A stretch of 64,000 nt of DNA, taken from Methylobacterium sp. Leaf108 (GTDB lineage: Bacteria > Pseudomonadota > Alphaproteobacteria > Rhizobiales > Beijerinckiaceae). Under the pieces are notes generated by a model. The model had not been told where the DNA came from, did no database searches, and worked only from the letters and a program-made list of their open reading frames with translations. The translations under genes were made by a program, and so were the position numbers. The stretch is taken from NCBI RefSeq assembly GCF_001423265.1, contig NZ_LMND01000001.1, positions 126,128 through 190,127 on the forward strand, in the 5' to 3' direction. This document shows, in pieces, positions 1 through 8,938 of the stretch; position 1 is the stretch's first letter; every line of letters starts with the position of its first letter.

Positions 1-66
1 AACGACGTCTCGTTCGACCGTGGCCTCAAGTACCTCGTCAAGAACAGCCTGCCACCGACGCCGTAG
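1..66 (+). CDS. C-terminal end of an unidentified protein (partial)
   Basis: An open frame enters from the left edge and stops at TAG 64-66, encoding 21 residues that end in NSLPPTP. Nearly all codons end in G or C, as in the real genes of this window, so I read it as the tail of a gene that starts outside. It converges on the sensor kinase gene that ends at 100. Too little is visible to name a family. Confidence 0.5.
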   Translation, partial: NDVSFDRGLKYLVKNSLPPTP

Positions 67-99
67 GTCCGAGGATCGGCGACCCGAACCGCCGGGCCG

Positions 100-2652
100 T
101 CATTCGGCCGCGGCGCGGTGGGCGAGGGGATCGGTGACCGGGAAGGTGCAGGTGACGCGGGTGCCGGCGCCGGGGGCCGAGTCCAGGGCGACGCGCCCGC
201 CGTGCAGCTCGACGAAGGAGCGCACGATCGACAGGCCCAGTCCGACGCCGCGATGGCGGGTGCCCAGGGTATGGCTCTCGAACCGGTCGAACACCCGCGC
301 GGCGACGTCGACGGGCATGCCGCGGCCGTGGTCGGCCACCGACAGCACGAGTTCGTCGCCCTCGCGGCGCGCCTCCACCCGCACGGTCTGGCCCGGCGCG
401 GAGAAACCCACCGCGTTGGAGAGGAGGTTGAACAGGATCTGGCGCACCCGCTTGCCGTCCGCGACGAAGCTGCCGATGTCGTCGGGCACCGCGAGGTCGA
501 GGGTGATCGCCGATTCCGCGAACCGGTCCTCGAGGCCGCGCACCGCCGCCTCCACCGTGGCGCGCACGTCGACCACTTCCCGCGACAGTTCGAGGGAGCC
601 CGCATCGATCGAGGCGAGGTCGAGGATGTCGTTGATCATCACGAGGAGGGCGCCGGACGAGCGCATGATGTGGTCCGAGTACTCGCGCTGGCGGTCGTTG
701 AGAGCGCCCACGGTCTCGTCGCCGAGGAGCTGGGTGAAACCGATGATGTTGGTGAGCGGCGAGCGCAGCTCGTAGGAGACGTGGTGGACGAAGGTGTCGC
801 GCAGGAGCGAGGCGCGCTCCAGGGCGTCGTTCTTCTCGGTGAGCGCCCGCTCCACGTTGACGCTGGCGGTGACGTCGATGAGCGTGAGCAGGGTGGCGCC
901 CTCCGGCAGCGGCTGCGTGGCGCAGTCGAGCACGGTGCCGTCGACGATCTCCAGGCGGCAGGTGAGCCCGGCGCGGGTCTCGAGGTCGGTCACGGCGGCA
1001 CGGATGTCGAGCCAGGGCTCCTCGTCCGGGGACAGGATGCGGCAGGCCGCAATCACCGCGTCGACCCGCGGCCGCTCCACCAGCATCGCCGCGTCGAGGC
1101 GCCAGGCGGTGGCGAAGGCGCGGTTGGCGAAGGTGAGGCGGCCATCGGCCCCGAACACGGCCACCGGCTCCTTGAGGGTGTCCAGCGTCTCGGCCTGCAC
1201 CCGCATCAGGGCGTTGTAGCGGGATTCGAGCTTCACGCTCTCGGAGACGTCGTCGAACAGGTAGGTCAGGCCGCCCTGGGGGTTGGGGTCGGCGACCACG
1301 CGCAGGGAGCGACCGTCGGGCAAGTACCACCAGGTCTCGTTGGCCTCCACCGCCCGGTAGGCGGCGAGCACGTCCGATTTCCAGGACTTGAAATCCGCCT
1401 GCTCGGGAAGCTTTCGCGAGGCGCGCAGGTGGTCGAGGATCTCGCCGTCGAGGGGCCGCTGCTCGAGGAAGGATTGGTCGAGGCCCCACAGGTGCCGATA
1501 GGCGGCGTTGTGGAAGATAAGGCGCTGGCGGGCGTCGAACATCGCCACGGCGGTGGGCAGCTGGTCGAGGGTGCGGACGTTGGCGTCCATCTGGCGCTGC
1601 AGGTCTGCGCGCACGCTCTCGAGCTCGGAGACGTCCACGGCGATGCCGACCCGGCCGCCCTCGATCACCGATTCGGTGACGTCGAGGTTGCGCCGGCCGC
1701 CGGCCACCACCGCCGACAGGCGGAAGGCGCCGCGCGCGCCCGAGCCCGGCCGCGCGCCGTCGTGCCGGGCGATCATCTCGCGGGCCTGCCGGTCCAGGAG
1801 CTCGATGCCGGCGACGACGGCGCCCTCGCGGCTTGGGGCCTCCACGGCGGCGACATAGGCGGTGTTCACCCAGGCCAGGGCCCCGTCCTGGTCGCGCTGC
1901 CAGACCGGTTGGGGAATCGCGTCGAGCAGGTTCGAGAGGGCCGAGAGGCCGCGCTTGGCCTCGTCGAGGCGGTGGCGCAACTCGTTGAGCTGGCGGCGCT
2001 CCTCGCTGGTCTCGCGCAGGCGCAGCAGGGCGCGGCCGGCGAGCGCCTGGCCGTGCGCCTCCATGTAGCGGCCGTCCTGGGCGCGCAGGCTCAGGCGAAA
2101 ACCGGTCCCGCGCTCGCGCAGGGCGAGCACGGCGGCATCGAGGGCTCCGGCGTCGCTCGCCGCGAGCCAGGTCGAGAAGGCGAGGATGCGCTCGGACCCG
2201 CCGGCGAGGCTACGACCCTCGGGCAGGGCCAGCGTCACGTCGCCCTCGATCACGGGATCGCCCCGCCCGGCCCAGGTCACGATGACCTGGCGCTCGGCGT
2301 TGAGCAGCAGTTCGGCGAGGTCGTGCGACCCGTGCAGGCGGGCGAGCTCCGAGGCGAGGTCACCCTCGCGCCGGGTCCAGCGCGACCGCTCGCGCATGTG
2401 CAGCAGCGAGAGGATGGTGGCGAACACCGTGAGGCCGATCAGGATCGCGAGACCGGCGGCGTTGTGGGTGTGCTGTATGACGTCGGTGGCCCAGGTCGTT
2501 CCTAGGGACGTGGTTCCCGGGGCCGCGGTTGCCGGGGCCGCGGTTGCCTGTGTCGTCGCGCCCGGGCCAGCGGCCAGGGCGGAAGCGCCGGACGCACCGA
2601 CGAGCAGAGCGCCGATGCAGACCCTGATCTGCACCGCTCGATCGACCCACAT
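100..2652 (-). CDS. Membrane PAS-domain sensor histidine kinase with Tyr at the usual phospho-His position
   Basis: This 850-residue two-component sensor has a hydrophobic N terminus (about residues 8-28), an Ala/Thr/Pro-rich stretch and a membrane segment around residues 63-85. Several PAS-like modules follow, then a HisKA-like dimerisation region and a C-terminal ATPase domain with N-box (NLLSNAVGFS), G1 (DHGRGMP) and G2 (GVGLGLSIV) motifs. The H-box reads HHVSYELRSP: Tyr627 stands where histidine kinases have the phosphorylated His of SHELRTP, with His623 and His624 just upstream. No receiver domain or response regulator gene is adjacent. It follows ahcY on the same strand, but a terminator separates them. 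The family call is firm; catalytic competence and ligand are unknown. Confidence 0.85.
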   Translation of the reverse strand: MWVDRAVQIRVCIGALLVGASGASALAAGPGATTQATAAPATAAPGTTSLGTTWATDVIQHTHNAAGLAILIGLTVFATILSLLHMRERSRWTRREGDLASELARLHGSHDLAELLLNAERQVIVTWAGRGDPVIEGDVTLALPEGRSLAGGSERILAFSTWLAASDAGALDAAVLALRERGTGFRLSLRAQDGRYMEAHGQALAGRALLRLRETSEERRQLNELRHRLDEAKRGLSALSNLLDAIPQPVWQRDQDGALAWVNTAYVAAVEAPSREGAVVAGIELLDRQAREMIARHDGARPGSGARGAFRLSAVVAGGRRNLDVTESVIEGGRVGIAVDVSELESVRADLQRQMDANVRTLDQLPTAVAMFDARQRLIFHNAAYRHLWGLDQSFLEQRPLDGEILDHLRASRKLPEQADFKSWKSDVLAAYRAVEANETWWYLPDGRSLRVVADPNPQGGLTYLFDDVSESVKLESRYNALMRVQAETLDTLKEPVAVFGADGRLTFANRAFATAWRLDAAMLVERPRVDAVIAACRILSPDEEPWLDIRAAVTDLETRAGLTCRLEIVDGTVLDCATQPLPEGATLLTLIDVTASVNVERALTEKNDALERASLLRDTFVHHVSYELRSPLTNIIGFTQLLGDETVGALNDRQREYSDHIMRSSGALLVMINDILDLASIDAGSLELSREVVDVRATVEAAVRGLEDRFAESAITLDLAVPDDIGSFVADGKRVRQILFNLLSNAVGFSAPGQTVRVEARREGDELVLSVADHGRGMPVDVAARVFDRFESHTLGTRHRGVGLGLSIVRSFVELHGGRVALDSAPGAGTRVTCTFPVTDPLAHRAAAE

Positions 2653-2891
2653 TTCGCCCCGCCTCCACGACCTGCCGATGAGGCGCCACCACGTCGCAAC
2701 AGACCGACCCCGTCATCGGCTGGCGACTCGCCGTATCCGGCGACTCCGACCCACACTAGCGCGAGCCGGAATCCCGCAGGAAGGGGGCGAAGCTTAACTT
2801 TGACCCGAACCGGATCACGTGCCGCCGGGAGGCCGCAGAAAAGACACACCGGACGCCCTCGCCCGCCCCCGGCGGCGCAGCCCCGGACACG

Positions 2892-2917
2892 AAAAAGCCC
2901 GGCATCGAGCCGGGCTT
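2892..2917 (-). terminator. Rho-independent terminator of ahcY
   Basis: An 8-bp perfect stem (AAGCCCGG at 2895-2902 with CCGGGCTT at 2910-2917) encloses a 7-nt loop. On the minus strand it is followed by a run of T, so it terminates ahcY transcription before the kinase gene. The rest of the 2653-2966 gap shows no gene. Confidence 0.85.
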
Positions 2918-2966
2918 CTCCGTCACGCAGCGGACCGAGGCGGCCGGGGCCGCCCCACCGTCAGTA

Positions 2967-4382
<1,416 letters not shown>

Positions 4383-4456
4383 GTGGTTCGCTCTCTCGTC
4401 TCGCGTTGCGCTTGGGCTGAGCCTCTAGCAGGCGCCGGGGTAGGAAGCAATCAAGA

Positions 4457-4474
4457 CATAAAGATGTCTTTATG
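4457..4474. promoter_or_regulatory. Palindromic operator-like site upstream of ahcY
   Basis: The 8-nt arms CATAAAGA and TCTTTATG are separated by TG, giving an 18-bp near-perfect palindrome. This A/T-rich site lies in very GC-rich surroundings 75 bp upstream of the ahcY start. From memory it resembles the operator of SahR, an ArsR-family regulator of methionine-cycle genes in Proteobacteria. No regulator gene is nearby. The palindrome is seen directly; the regulator is inferred. Confidence 0.55.
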
Positions 4475-4484
4475 CGAGCTTCGA

Positions 4485-4516
4485 GGTCGGCGGGTCGGCG
4501 GGTCGGCGGGTCGGCG
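4485..4516. repeat. Four tandem copies of an 8-bp repeat
   Basis: GGTCGGCG occurs four times exactly, head to tail, between ahcY and hmp, 11 bp from the ahcY palindrome. The unit is not a multiple of three and lies outside any gene. It is a candidate slippage-prone tract. Confidence 0.8.
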
Positions 4517-4644
4517 CAGCGGGTGCCGGCCGGCGTGACGACGCGGCCGGTCCACGAACGAGACGCACCGGGCGGCAGCGACGAAAGAAGGGACCGGACC
4601 GCCCGGCCCGATCCCCTCGCGGACGATCCGCCGTGCCGCCGGAG

Positions 4645-5886
4645 TCACGCGGCCTGGCGGGGCTCCTCCAGCAGTTCGTCGGCGGGGCCGAAGAACTCGA
4701 ATTTCACCCGCTCGGCGGGCACGCCGTGGCGGGCGAGGCCGTTGACGAGGGCCGCCAGGAACGGCTTGGGGCCGCACAGGTAGTAGGTCGCCTCGCCGAG
4801 CGGCGTGCGGGCCGCGAGCCAATCGGCGGTGACGAGGCCGGGGACGTCGTAGTCGACGCCCGGTCGGTCGCCGGCCTCCGGCGCGGCGTAGAAGGTCTGC
4901 AGCCGAACGTTGCCCGACCGGGCGGCCAGGGTGCGGACATGCTCGCGCATCGCGTGGACGCGCCCGTTCAGGGCGCCGTGGACGTACCAGACCGGACGCG
5001 CGTCGCCGCTCTGCACCAGCGTCTCCAGCATGCTCAGCATCGGCGTCAGGCCGACGCCGCCGCTGACGAGCACGACCGGTGCGTCGCTCGAACGGTCGAG
5101 GAAGAACTCGCCGGCCGGTGGCGCCACCCGCATCGCCGTGCCCGGCCCGGCCTGCGCGTGCAGCCAGTGCGAGACGATCCCGGCGGGCTGGCCGACGCCG
5201 CCCTCGCGCTTGACCGTGATGCGGTAGGCGCGGTCGTTCGGCGCGCAGGAGATCGAGTAGTTGCGCTTGAGCACCCCCCGCCCCGGCAGGTCGAGGAGGA
5301 AGCCGAGGTACTGCCCGGGCTCGTGGCGCAGGACGGGCAGGCCGTCGCGCGGCGCCAGCACGAAGGAGCGGATCGTCTCGCTTTCCTCGGCCACCGATTC
5401 GATGACGAAGTCGCGCCACCCGTTCCAGCCGCCGGGCTTGTGCGCCAGGTCGCGGGCGATGGCGGCCTCCCGGCCGATCAGGATATGCGCCAGGAACCAG
5501 TAGGCCTCGCCCCAGGCCGCGCAGATCTCCGCCGTGGCGGCGTCGCCGAGCACGTCCTGGATCGCGCCGAGCAGCGCGTCGGCCACGAAGGGATAATGCT
5601 CGGGCAGGATGTTGAGGGCGACATGCTTCTGGGCGATCCGCTCCACGGCCCCGCTCATGGCTCCGAGGTCGTCGATGTGTCGGGCATAGGCCAGGACCGC
5701 CAGGGCGAGCGCCTTGGGCTGCGAGCCGTTCTCGCCATGGTGCGACTGGTTGAAGAGGTCGCGCATCGCCGGGTCCTGGAACAGGCGCTCGTACATCCGC
5801 TTCGTGATGGTGAGGCCATGGGCCTCCAGGGCGGGAACGGTGGCCTTGATGAGGGCGACGGTGGCGGGCGTCAGCGGCTGGGACAC
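4645..5886 (-). CDS. hmp: Flavohemoglobin (nitric oxide dioxygenase)
   Basis: This cytosolic enzyme oxidises NO to nitrate with O2 and NAD(P)H. The globin domain (about residues 1-140) has the B10 Tyr32 and the proximal heme His88 in KHVALNI. An FAD domain (RNYSIS) and an NAD domain (GGVGLTP, CGPKPFL) follow, for about 413 residues in all. I chose GTG 5886 because GGAG lies 6 nt upstream and the protein then begins like other Hmp proteins (SQPLTPATVALIKATVPALE). An upstream in-frame TTG at 5898 overlaps that Shine-Dalgarno. The gene is divergent from an NsrR-type repressor, with two inverted repeats between them, which fits induction by nitric oxide. Confidence 0.95.
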   Translation of the reverse strand: MSQPLTPATVALIKATVPALEAHGLTITKRMYERLFQDPAMRDLFNQSHHGENGSQPKALALAVLAYARHIDDLGAMSGAVERIAQKHVALNILPEHYPFVADALLGAIQDVLGDAATAEICAAWGEAYWFLAHILIGREAAIARDLAHKPGGWNGWRDFVIESVAEESETIRSFVLAPRDGLPVLRHEPGQYLGFLLDLPGRGVLKRNYSISCAPNDRAYRITVKREGGVGQPAGIVSHWLHAQAGPGTAMRVAPPAGEFFLDRSSDAPVVLVSGGVGLTPMLSMLETLVQSGDARPVWYVHGALNGRVHAMREHVRTLAARSGNVRLQTFYAAPEAGDRPGVDYDVPGLVTADWLAARTPLGEATYYLCGPKPFLAALVNGLARHGVPAERVKFEFFGPADELLEEPRQAA

Positions 5887-5892
5887 GGCGAG

Positions 5893-5925
5893 CTCCAAAG
5901 GTTCATTTACAATGAACCTTTGGAG
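5893..5925. promoter_or_regulatory. Perfect 15-nt-arm palindrome over the hmp ribosome-binding site (NsrR-like box 1)
   Basis: The arms at 5893-5907 and 5911-5925 are perfect inverted complements around a 3-nt centre. Its inner 23 bp (5898-5920, half-site AAGGTTCATT) align to the known NsrR pattern of AAGATGCATTT half-sites with a few mismatches. The left arm contains the Shine-Dalgarno of hmp on the minus strand. The site could block transcription as DNA or translation as an mRNA hairpin. Confidence 0.7.
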
Positions 5926-5936
5926 CCGAGATGCAA

Positions 5937-5959
5937 AAGATGCAAGCAGAATGTATCTT
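5937..5959. promoter_or_regulatory. NsrR operator (box 2)
   Basis: The 23-bp imperfect palindrome has outer half-sites AAGATGCA and TGTATCTT (one mismatch in symmetry). It matches the 11-1-11 NsrR consensus known from other Proteobacteria. It lies between hmp and nsrR, 39 bp centre to centre from box 1, placed to control both genes. Confidence 0.75.
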
Positions 5960-5981
5960 CGAAAGCCTGTAGGAGGTGGCC

Positions 5982-6506
5982 ATGCGCCTCACTCGCTACA
6001 CAGATTACTCCCTCCGCACCCTGATCTATCTCGGGCTCAACGACACCGGCTTGAGCTCGATCGCCGAGATCGCGCGCGCCTATAGGATCTCGGAGAGCCA
6101 CCTCACCAAGGTCGTGCACCAGCTCGGGCGGCTCGGCCTCGTCCACACCCTGCGCGGCCGCGGCGGCGGCCTGCGGCTCGCCCGTCCGCCCGCCGAGATC
6201 GTCGTGGGCGCCGTCGTGCGGCAGACGGAGGAGGACCTCGCCCTGGTGGAGTGTTTCTCCGGGGGCGCCTGCGCCATCACGGCGCCATGCCGCCTGCGCC
6301 GTGCCTTGGGCGAGGCCCTGGCCGCCTTCCTCGCCGTGCTCGACGGCTACACCCTGGCCGACCTGCTCGGGGACGGCGCGGCACCGGATCTGGCCATGCT
6401 TCTCGGGTTGCCGGTCGTCGGCGGGAAGGGCGCCACGGCGCCCCGATCCGGCACCGGGGGCACCGCGCCGACGCCCAATACGGGATCGCGTGACGAGCGT
6501 GGATGA
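5982..6506 (+). CDS. nsrR: Rrf2-family nitric oxide-sensing repressor NsrR
   Basis: This 174-residue regulator has an N-terminal winged helix (MRLTRYTDYSLRTLIYL; recognition region SESHLTKVVHQL). Three cysteines, Cys91, Cys97 and Cys103 (C-x5-C-x5-C), would hold an iron-sulfur cluster destroyed by NO. The ATG at 5982 is chosen because AGGAGG lies 5 nt upstream; an in-frame GTG at 5976 lies inside that Shine-Dalgarno. Its target is the divergent hmp. The last 35 or so residues are Gly/Thr/Pro-rich and beyond the usual family end. Confidence 0.9.
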   Translation: MRLTRYTDYSLRTLIYLGLNDTGLSSIAEIARAYRISESHLTKVVHQLGRLGLVHTLRGRGGGLRLARPPAEIVVGAVVRQTEEDLALVECFSGGACAITAPCRLRRALGEALAAFLAVLDGYTLADLLGDGAAPDLAMLLGLPVVGGKGATAPRSGTGGTAPTPNTGSRDERG

Positions 6507-6582
6507 AAGCGAGCGCCTCGCTTCCGCCTCGTAGGGAGGGGTATGAAGGTCCGGTCGAACACACCGCGGCGACCGAGATCGC

Positions 6583-8217
6583 TCACCCCTCGTCGCGCAG
6601 CTGCCGCCGGATGATCTTGCCGGTGGTCGTCATCGGCAGGCTGTCGCGAAACGCGATCTCGCGCGGGTACTCGTGGGCGGAGAGCCGGGTGCGCACGAAG
6701 GCCTGGATCTCGTCCGCCATGGCGTCGCTCGCCGAAAATCCGTCGCGCAGCACCACGAACGCCTTCACGATCTCGGTGCGCAGCGCATCGGGCTTGCCCA
6801 CCGCCGCCGCCAGGGCGACGGCCGGGTGGCGCAGGAGGCAGTCCTCGATCTCGGTGGGGCCGATGCGGTAGGCGGCCGAGGTGATGAGGTCGTCCTCGCG
6901 GCCGACGAAGTGGACGTAGCCGTCGGCGTCGCGCCGGGCGGTATCGCCGGTGAGCATCCAGTCGCCGCGAAACTTGGCGGCGGTGGCCTCGGGCTGGTTC
7001 CAGTAGGACAGGAACATCACCGGGTCGGGCCGGGCCACCGCGATCTCGCCGACTTCGTCGACCTCCGTCTCGCGGCCGTCGGGGCGCTGGATCATCACGC
7101 GGTGGCCCGGCACCGGGCGCCCGGTGGACCCCGGCCGCGCCACGCCGGCGGCCCGGCACGCGGCCAGCACGAGGTTGCACTCGGTCTGGCCGTAGGCCTC
7201 GCCGATGGTCAACCCGAGTTCGCTGCGCGCCCAGGCGAAGGTCTCGGGCCCCAGTGCCTCGCCGGCCGAGGCGATGTTGCGCAGGGCCGAGAGGTCGAAG
7301 CGCCCGCGTGGATCGGGCACGCCGCGCAGCATCCTGAGCGCGGTGGGGGGCAGGAACACGTTGGTGATGCCCTGGTCGGCGATGAGCCGGAACGCGCCCT
7401 CGGGATCGAACCGGGCGGTGGGGCGGGCCACCACCGGCACGCCGTGGTGCAGGCTCGGCATCAGGACGTTGAGGAGGCCGCCGGCCCAGGCCCAGTCCGA
7501 GGGCGTCCACATCAGGTCGCCGGGTCTCGGGGGGAAGTCGTGCATCATCGCCCAGCCCGGCAGGTGGCCGAGCAGCACCCGATGGGCGTGGAGCGCACCC
7601 TTGGCGAGGCCGGTGGTGCCGGAGGTGTAGATCATCAGGGCCGGATCGTCGGCCAGGGTGTCGCGCGGGCGGAACCCCGCCGGCGCCGAAGCGAGGAGGT
7701 CGTCCCAGCCGAGGACGCCCTGCGCCGCGCCGTCCGTCGAGACGACATGGGCCAGAGCGGGCAGGTCGGCGCGGATGGCGGCCAGCTTGGCGAGGCCGGG
7801 CGCGTCGGTGATCAGGACCCGCGCACCCGCATCGGCGAGGCGGTATCGCAGCGCCTCGGGGCCGAACAGGCCGGCCAGCGGCAGGGCGATGGCGCCGATC
7901 TTGTAGGCCGCCGCATGGGCCACGACGACGGCGGCCGATTGCGGCAACAGAATGCCGATGCGCTCGCCCGGCGCGATCCCCACGGCCACCAGGCCAGCGG
8001 CCAGGGCGTCGGACCCCGCCTTGAGCGCGCCGAAAGTGGTGGCCGCCACGGTGCCGTCGCCGCCAACCTCGACGATCGCCGGGCGCTGCGGCTCGCGCAG
8101 CCCCCAGCGGTCGCAGACGTCGACGCCGATGTTGAACCGCTCCGGGATCGCCCAGGCGAAGCCGGCGACGAGGCGGTCGTAATCGGGCGCGCTGGCCAGC
8201 ATGGCGGAAGCGCTCAC
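6583..8217 (-). CDS. Acyl-CoA synthetase (AMP-forming, acetyl/medium-chain type)
   Basis: This adenylate-forming ligase activates a carboxylic acid to acyl-CoA with ATP and CoA. It has the P-loop YTSGTTGLAKGA, the motif YGQTECN, the hinge region GDWMLTGDTARRDADGY and the catalytic Lys near the end in TTTGKIIRRQL. At about 544 residues it is normal for the acetyl-CoA synthetase or medium-chain ligase group. The GTG start at 8217 overlaps the TGA of the nitroreductase by 4 nt, implying translational coupling; ATG 8202 is an alternative. The substrate cannot be read from sequence. Confidence 0.9.
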   Translation of the reverse strand: MSASAMLASAPDYDRLVAGFAWAIPERFNIGVDVCDRWGLREPQRPAIVEVGGDGTVAATTFGALKAGSDALAAGLVAVGIAPGERIGILLPQSAAVVVAHAAAYKIGAIALPLAGLFGPEALRYRLADAGARVLITDAPGLAKLAAIRADLPALAHVVSTDGAAQGVLGWDDLLASAPAGFRPRDTLADDPALMIYTSGTTGLAKGALHAHRVLLGHLPGWAMMHDFPPRPGDLMWTPSDWAWAGGLLNVLMPSLHHGVPVVARPTARFDPEGAFRLIADQGITNVFLPPTALRMLRGVPDPRGRFDLSALRNIASAGEALGPETFAWARSELGLTIGEAYGQTECNLVLAACRAAGVARPGSTGRPVPGHRVMIQRPDGRETEVDEVGEIAVARPDPVMFLSYWNQPEATAAKFRGDWMLTGDTARRDADGYVHFVGREDDLITSAAYRIGPTEIEDCLLRHPAVALAAAVGKPDALRTEIVKAFVVLRDGFSASDAMADEIQAFVRTRLSAHEYPREIAFRDSLPMTTTGKIIRRQLRDEG

Positions 8218-8813
8218 GTCCCGGCGGGCTTGAAGCCGCCGGCATGGACGAAGTCGGTGATCGGCCGGCGTCCGTTCGGCGTCTCCTTGGCGACCTGCTC
8301 GGGCGTGAGCTCGGCCCGCGCCACCGCGCGCCCGACGCCGTAGGCCGCCTCGACCCGGTGGTCGGCGGGCACGTTGAGGGCGGCGACCGCCCGCTCCCGG
8401 TCGAACCCGGTCATGCCGTGGGCGTGCCACCCCTGGCGGATCGCCTGGAGCTGGAAGTTGGCCGAGGCCGCGCCGGCATCGAGGGAATGGCTCCAGGACG
8501 GCTTCAGCTCGTCGCCCGCCTTCATGTGCGTGCTCGACACCAGGATCACGATGGCGCCGGTGTCCTTCACCCACTTCTGGTTTCCGGGCACCAGGAGGTC
8601 GAAGAACACCGGCCAATGGGCCGCGTCGCGCAGGGCGTAGAGGAAGCGCCAGGGCTGCGAGTTGTAGGCCGAAGGCGCCCAGCGCGCCGCCTCGAACATC
8701 CGCAGCAGCTCGGCCTCCGGCACCGCCTCTCCCGTGAAGGCGCGAGGCGACCACCGCTCGATGAAGAGCGGATCGATCTCGTGGTCGGGCCGGCGCGGGT
8801 TGGAAGACGTCAC
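8214..8813 (-). CDS. Nitroreductase-family flavoprotein
   Basis: This 199-residue NAD(P)H-dependent FMN enzyme of the nitroreductase fold has the phosphate-contacting motif RWSPRAF at about residues 20-26. AARWAPSAYNSQPWRF and a C-terminal flavin-side region (NGRRPITDFVH) follow. GTG 8813 is a good start, with GGAG 7 nt upstream. It is the first gene of a two-gene operon with the acyl-CoA synthetase. Substrates of this family range from quinones to nitroaromatics and enoates, so none is claimed. Confidence 0.88.
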   Translation of the reverse strand: MTSSNPRRPDHEIDPLFIERWSPRAFTGEAVPEAELLRMFEAARWAPSAYNSQPWRFLYALRDAAHWPVFFDLLVPGNQKWVKDTGAIVILVSSTHMKAGDELKPSWSHSLDAGAASANFQLQAIRQGWHAHGMTGFDRERAVAALNVPADHRVEAAYGVGRAVARAELTPEQVAKETPNGRRPITDFVHAGGFKPAGT

Positions 8814-8938
8814 GGGCGATCTCCGGATGGCGGCCGCGCGATGCGGCGGGGTCGACGGGACACCGCATGCACGACATCCGCCCCGGAGCGCAAACCCCGT
8901 GCGGATCGCGCCGTTCCCGTTAGCGATATCGTCATCTT

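Noticed and set aside
118..2505. 795-codon plus-strand frame
   Set aside because: Antisense to the sensor kinase. High GC content leaves few stop codons in the opposite strand; no domain is recognisable.
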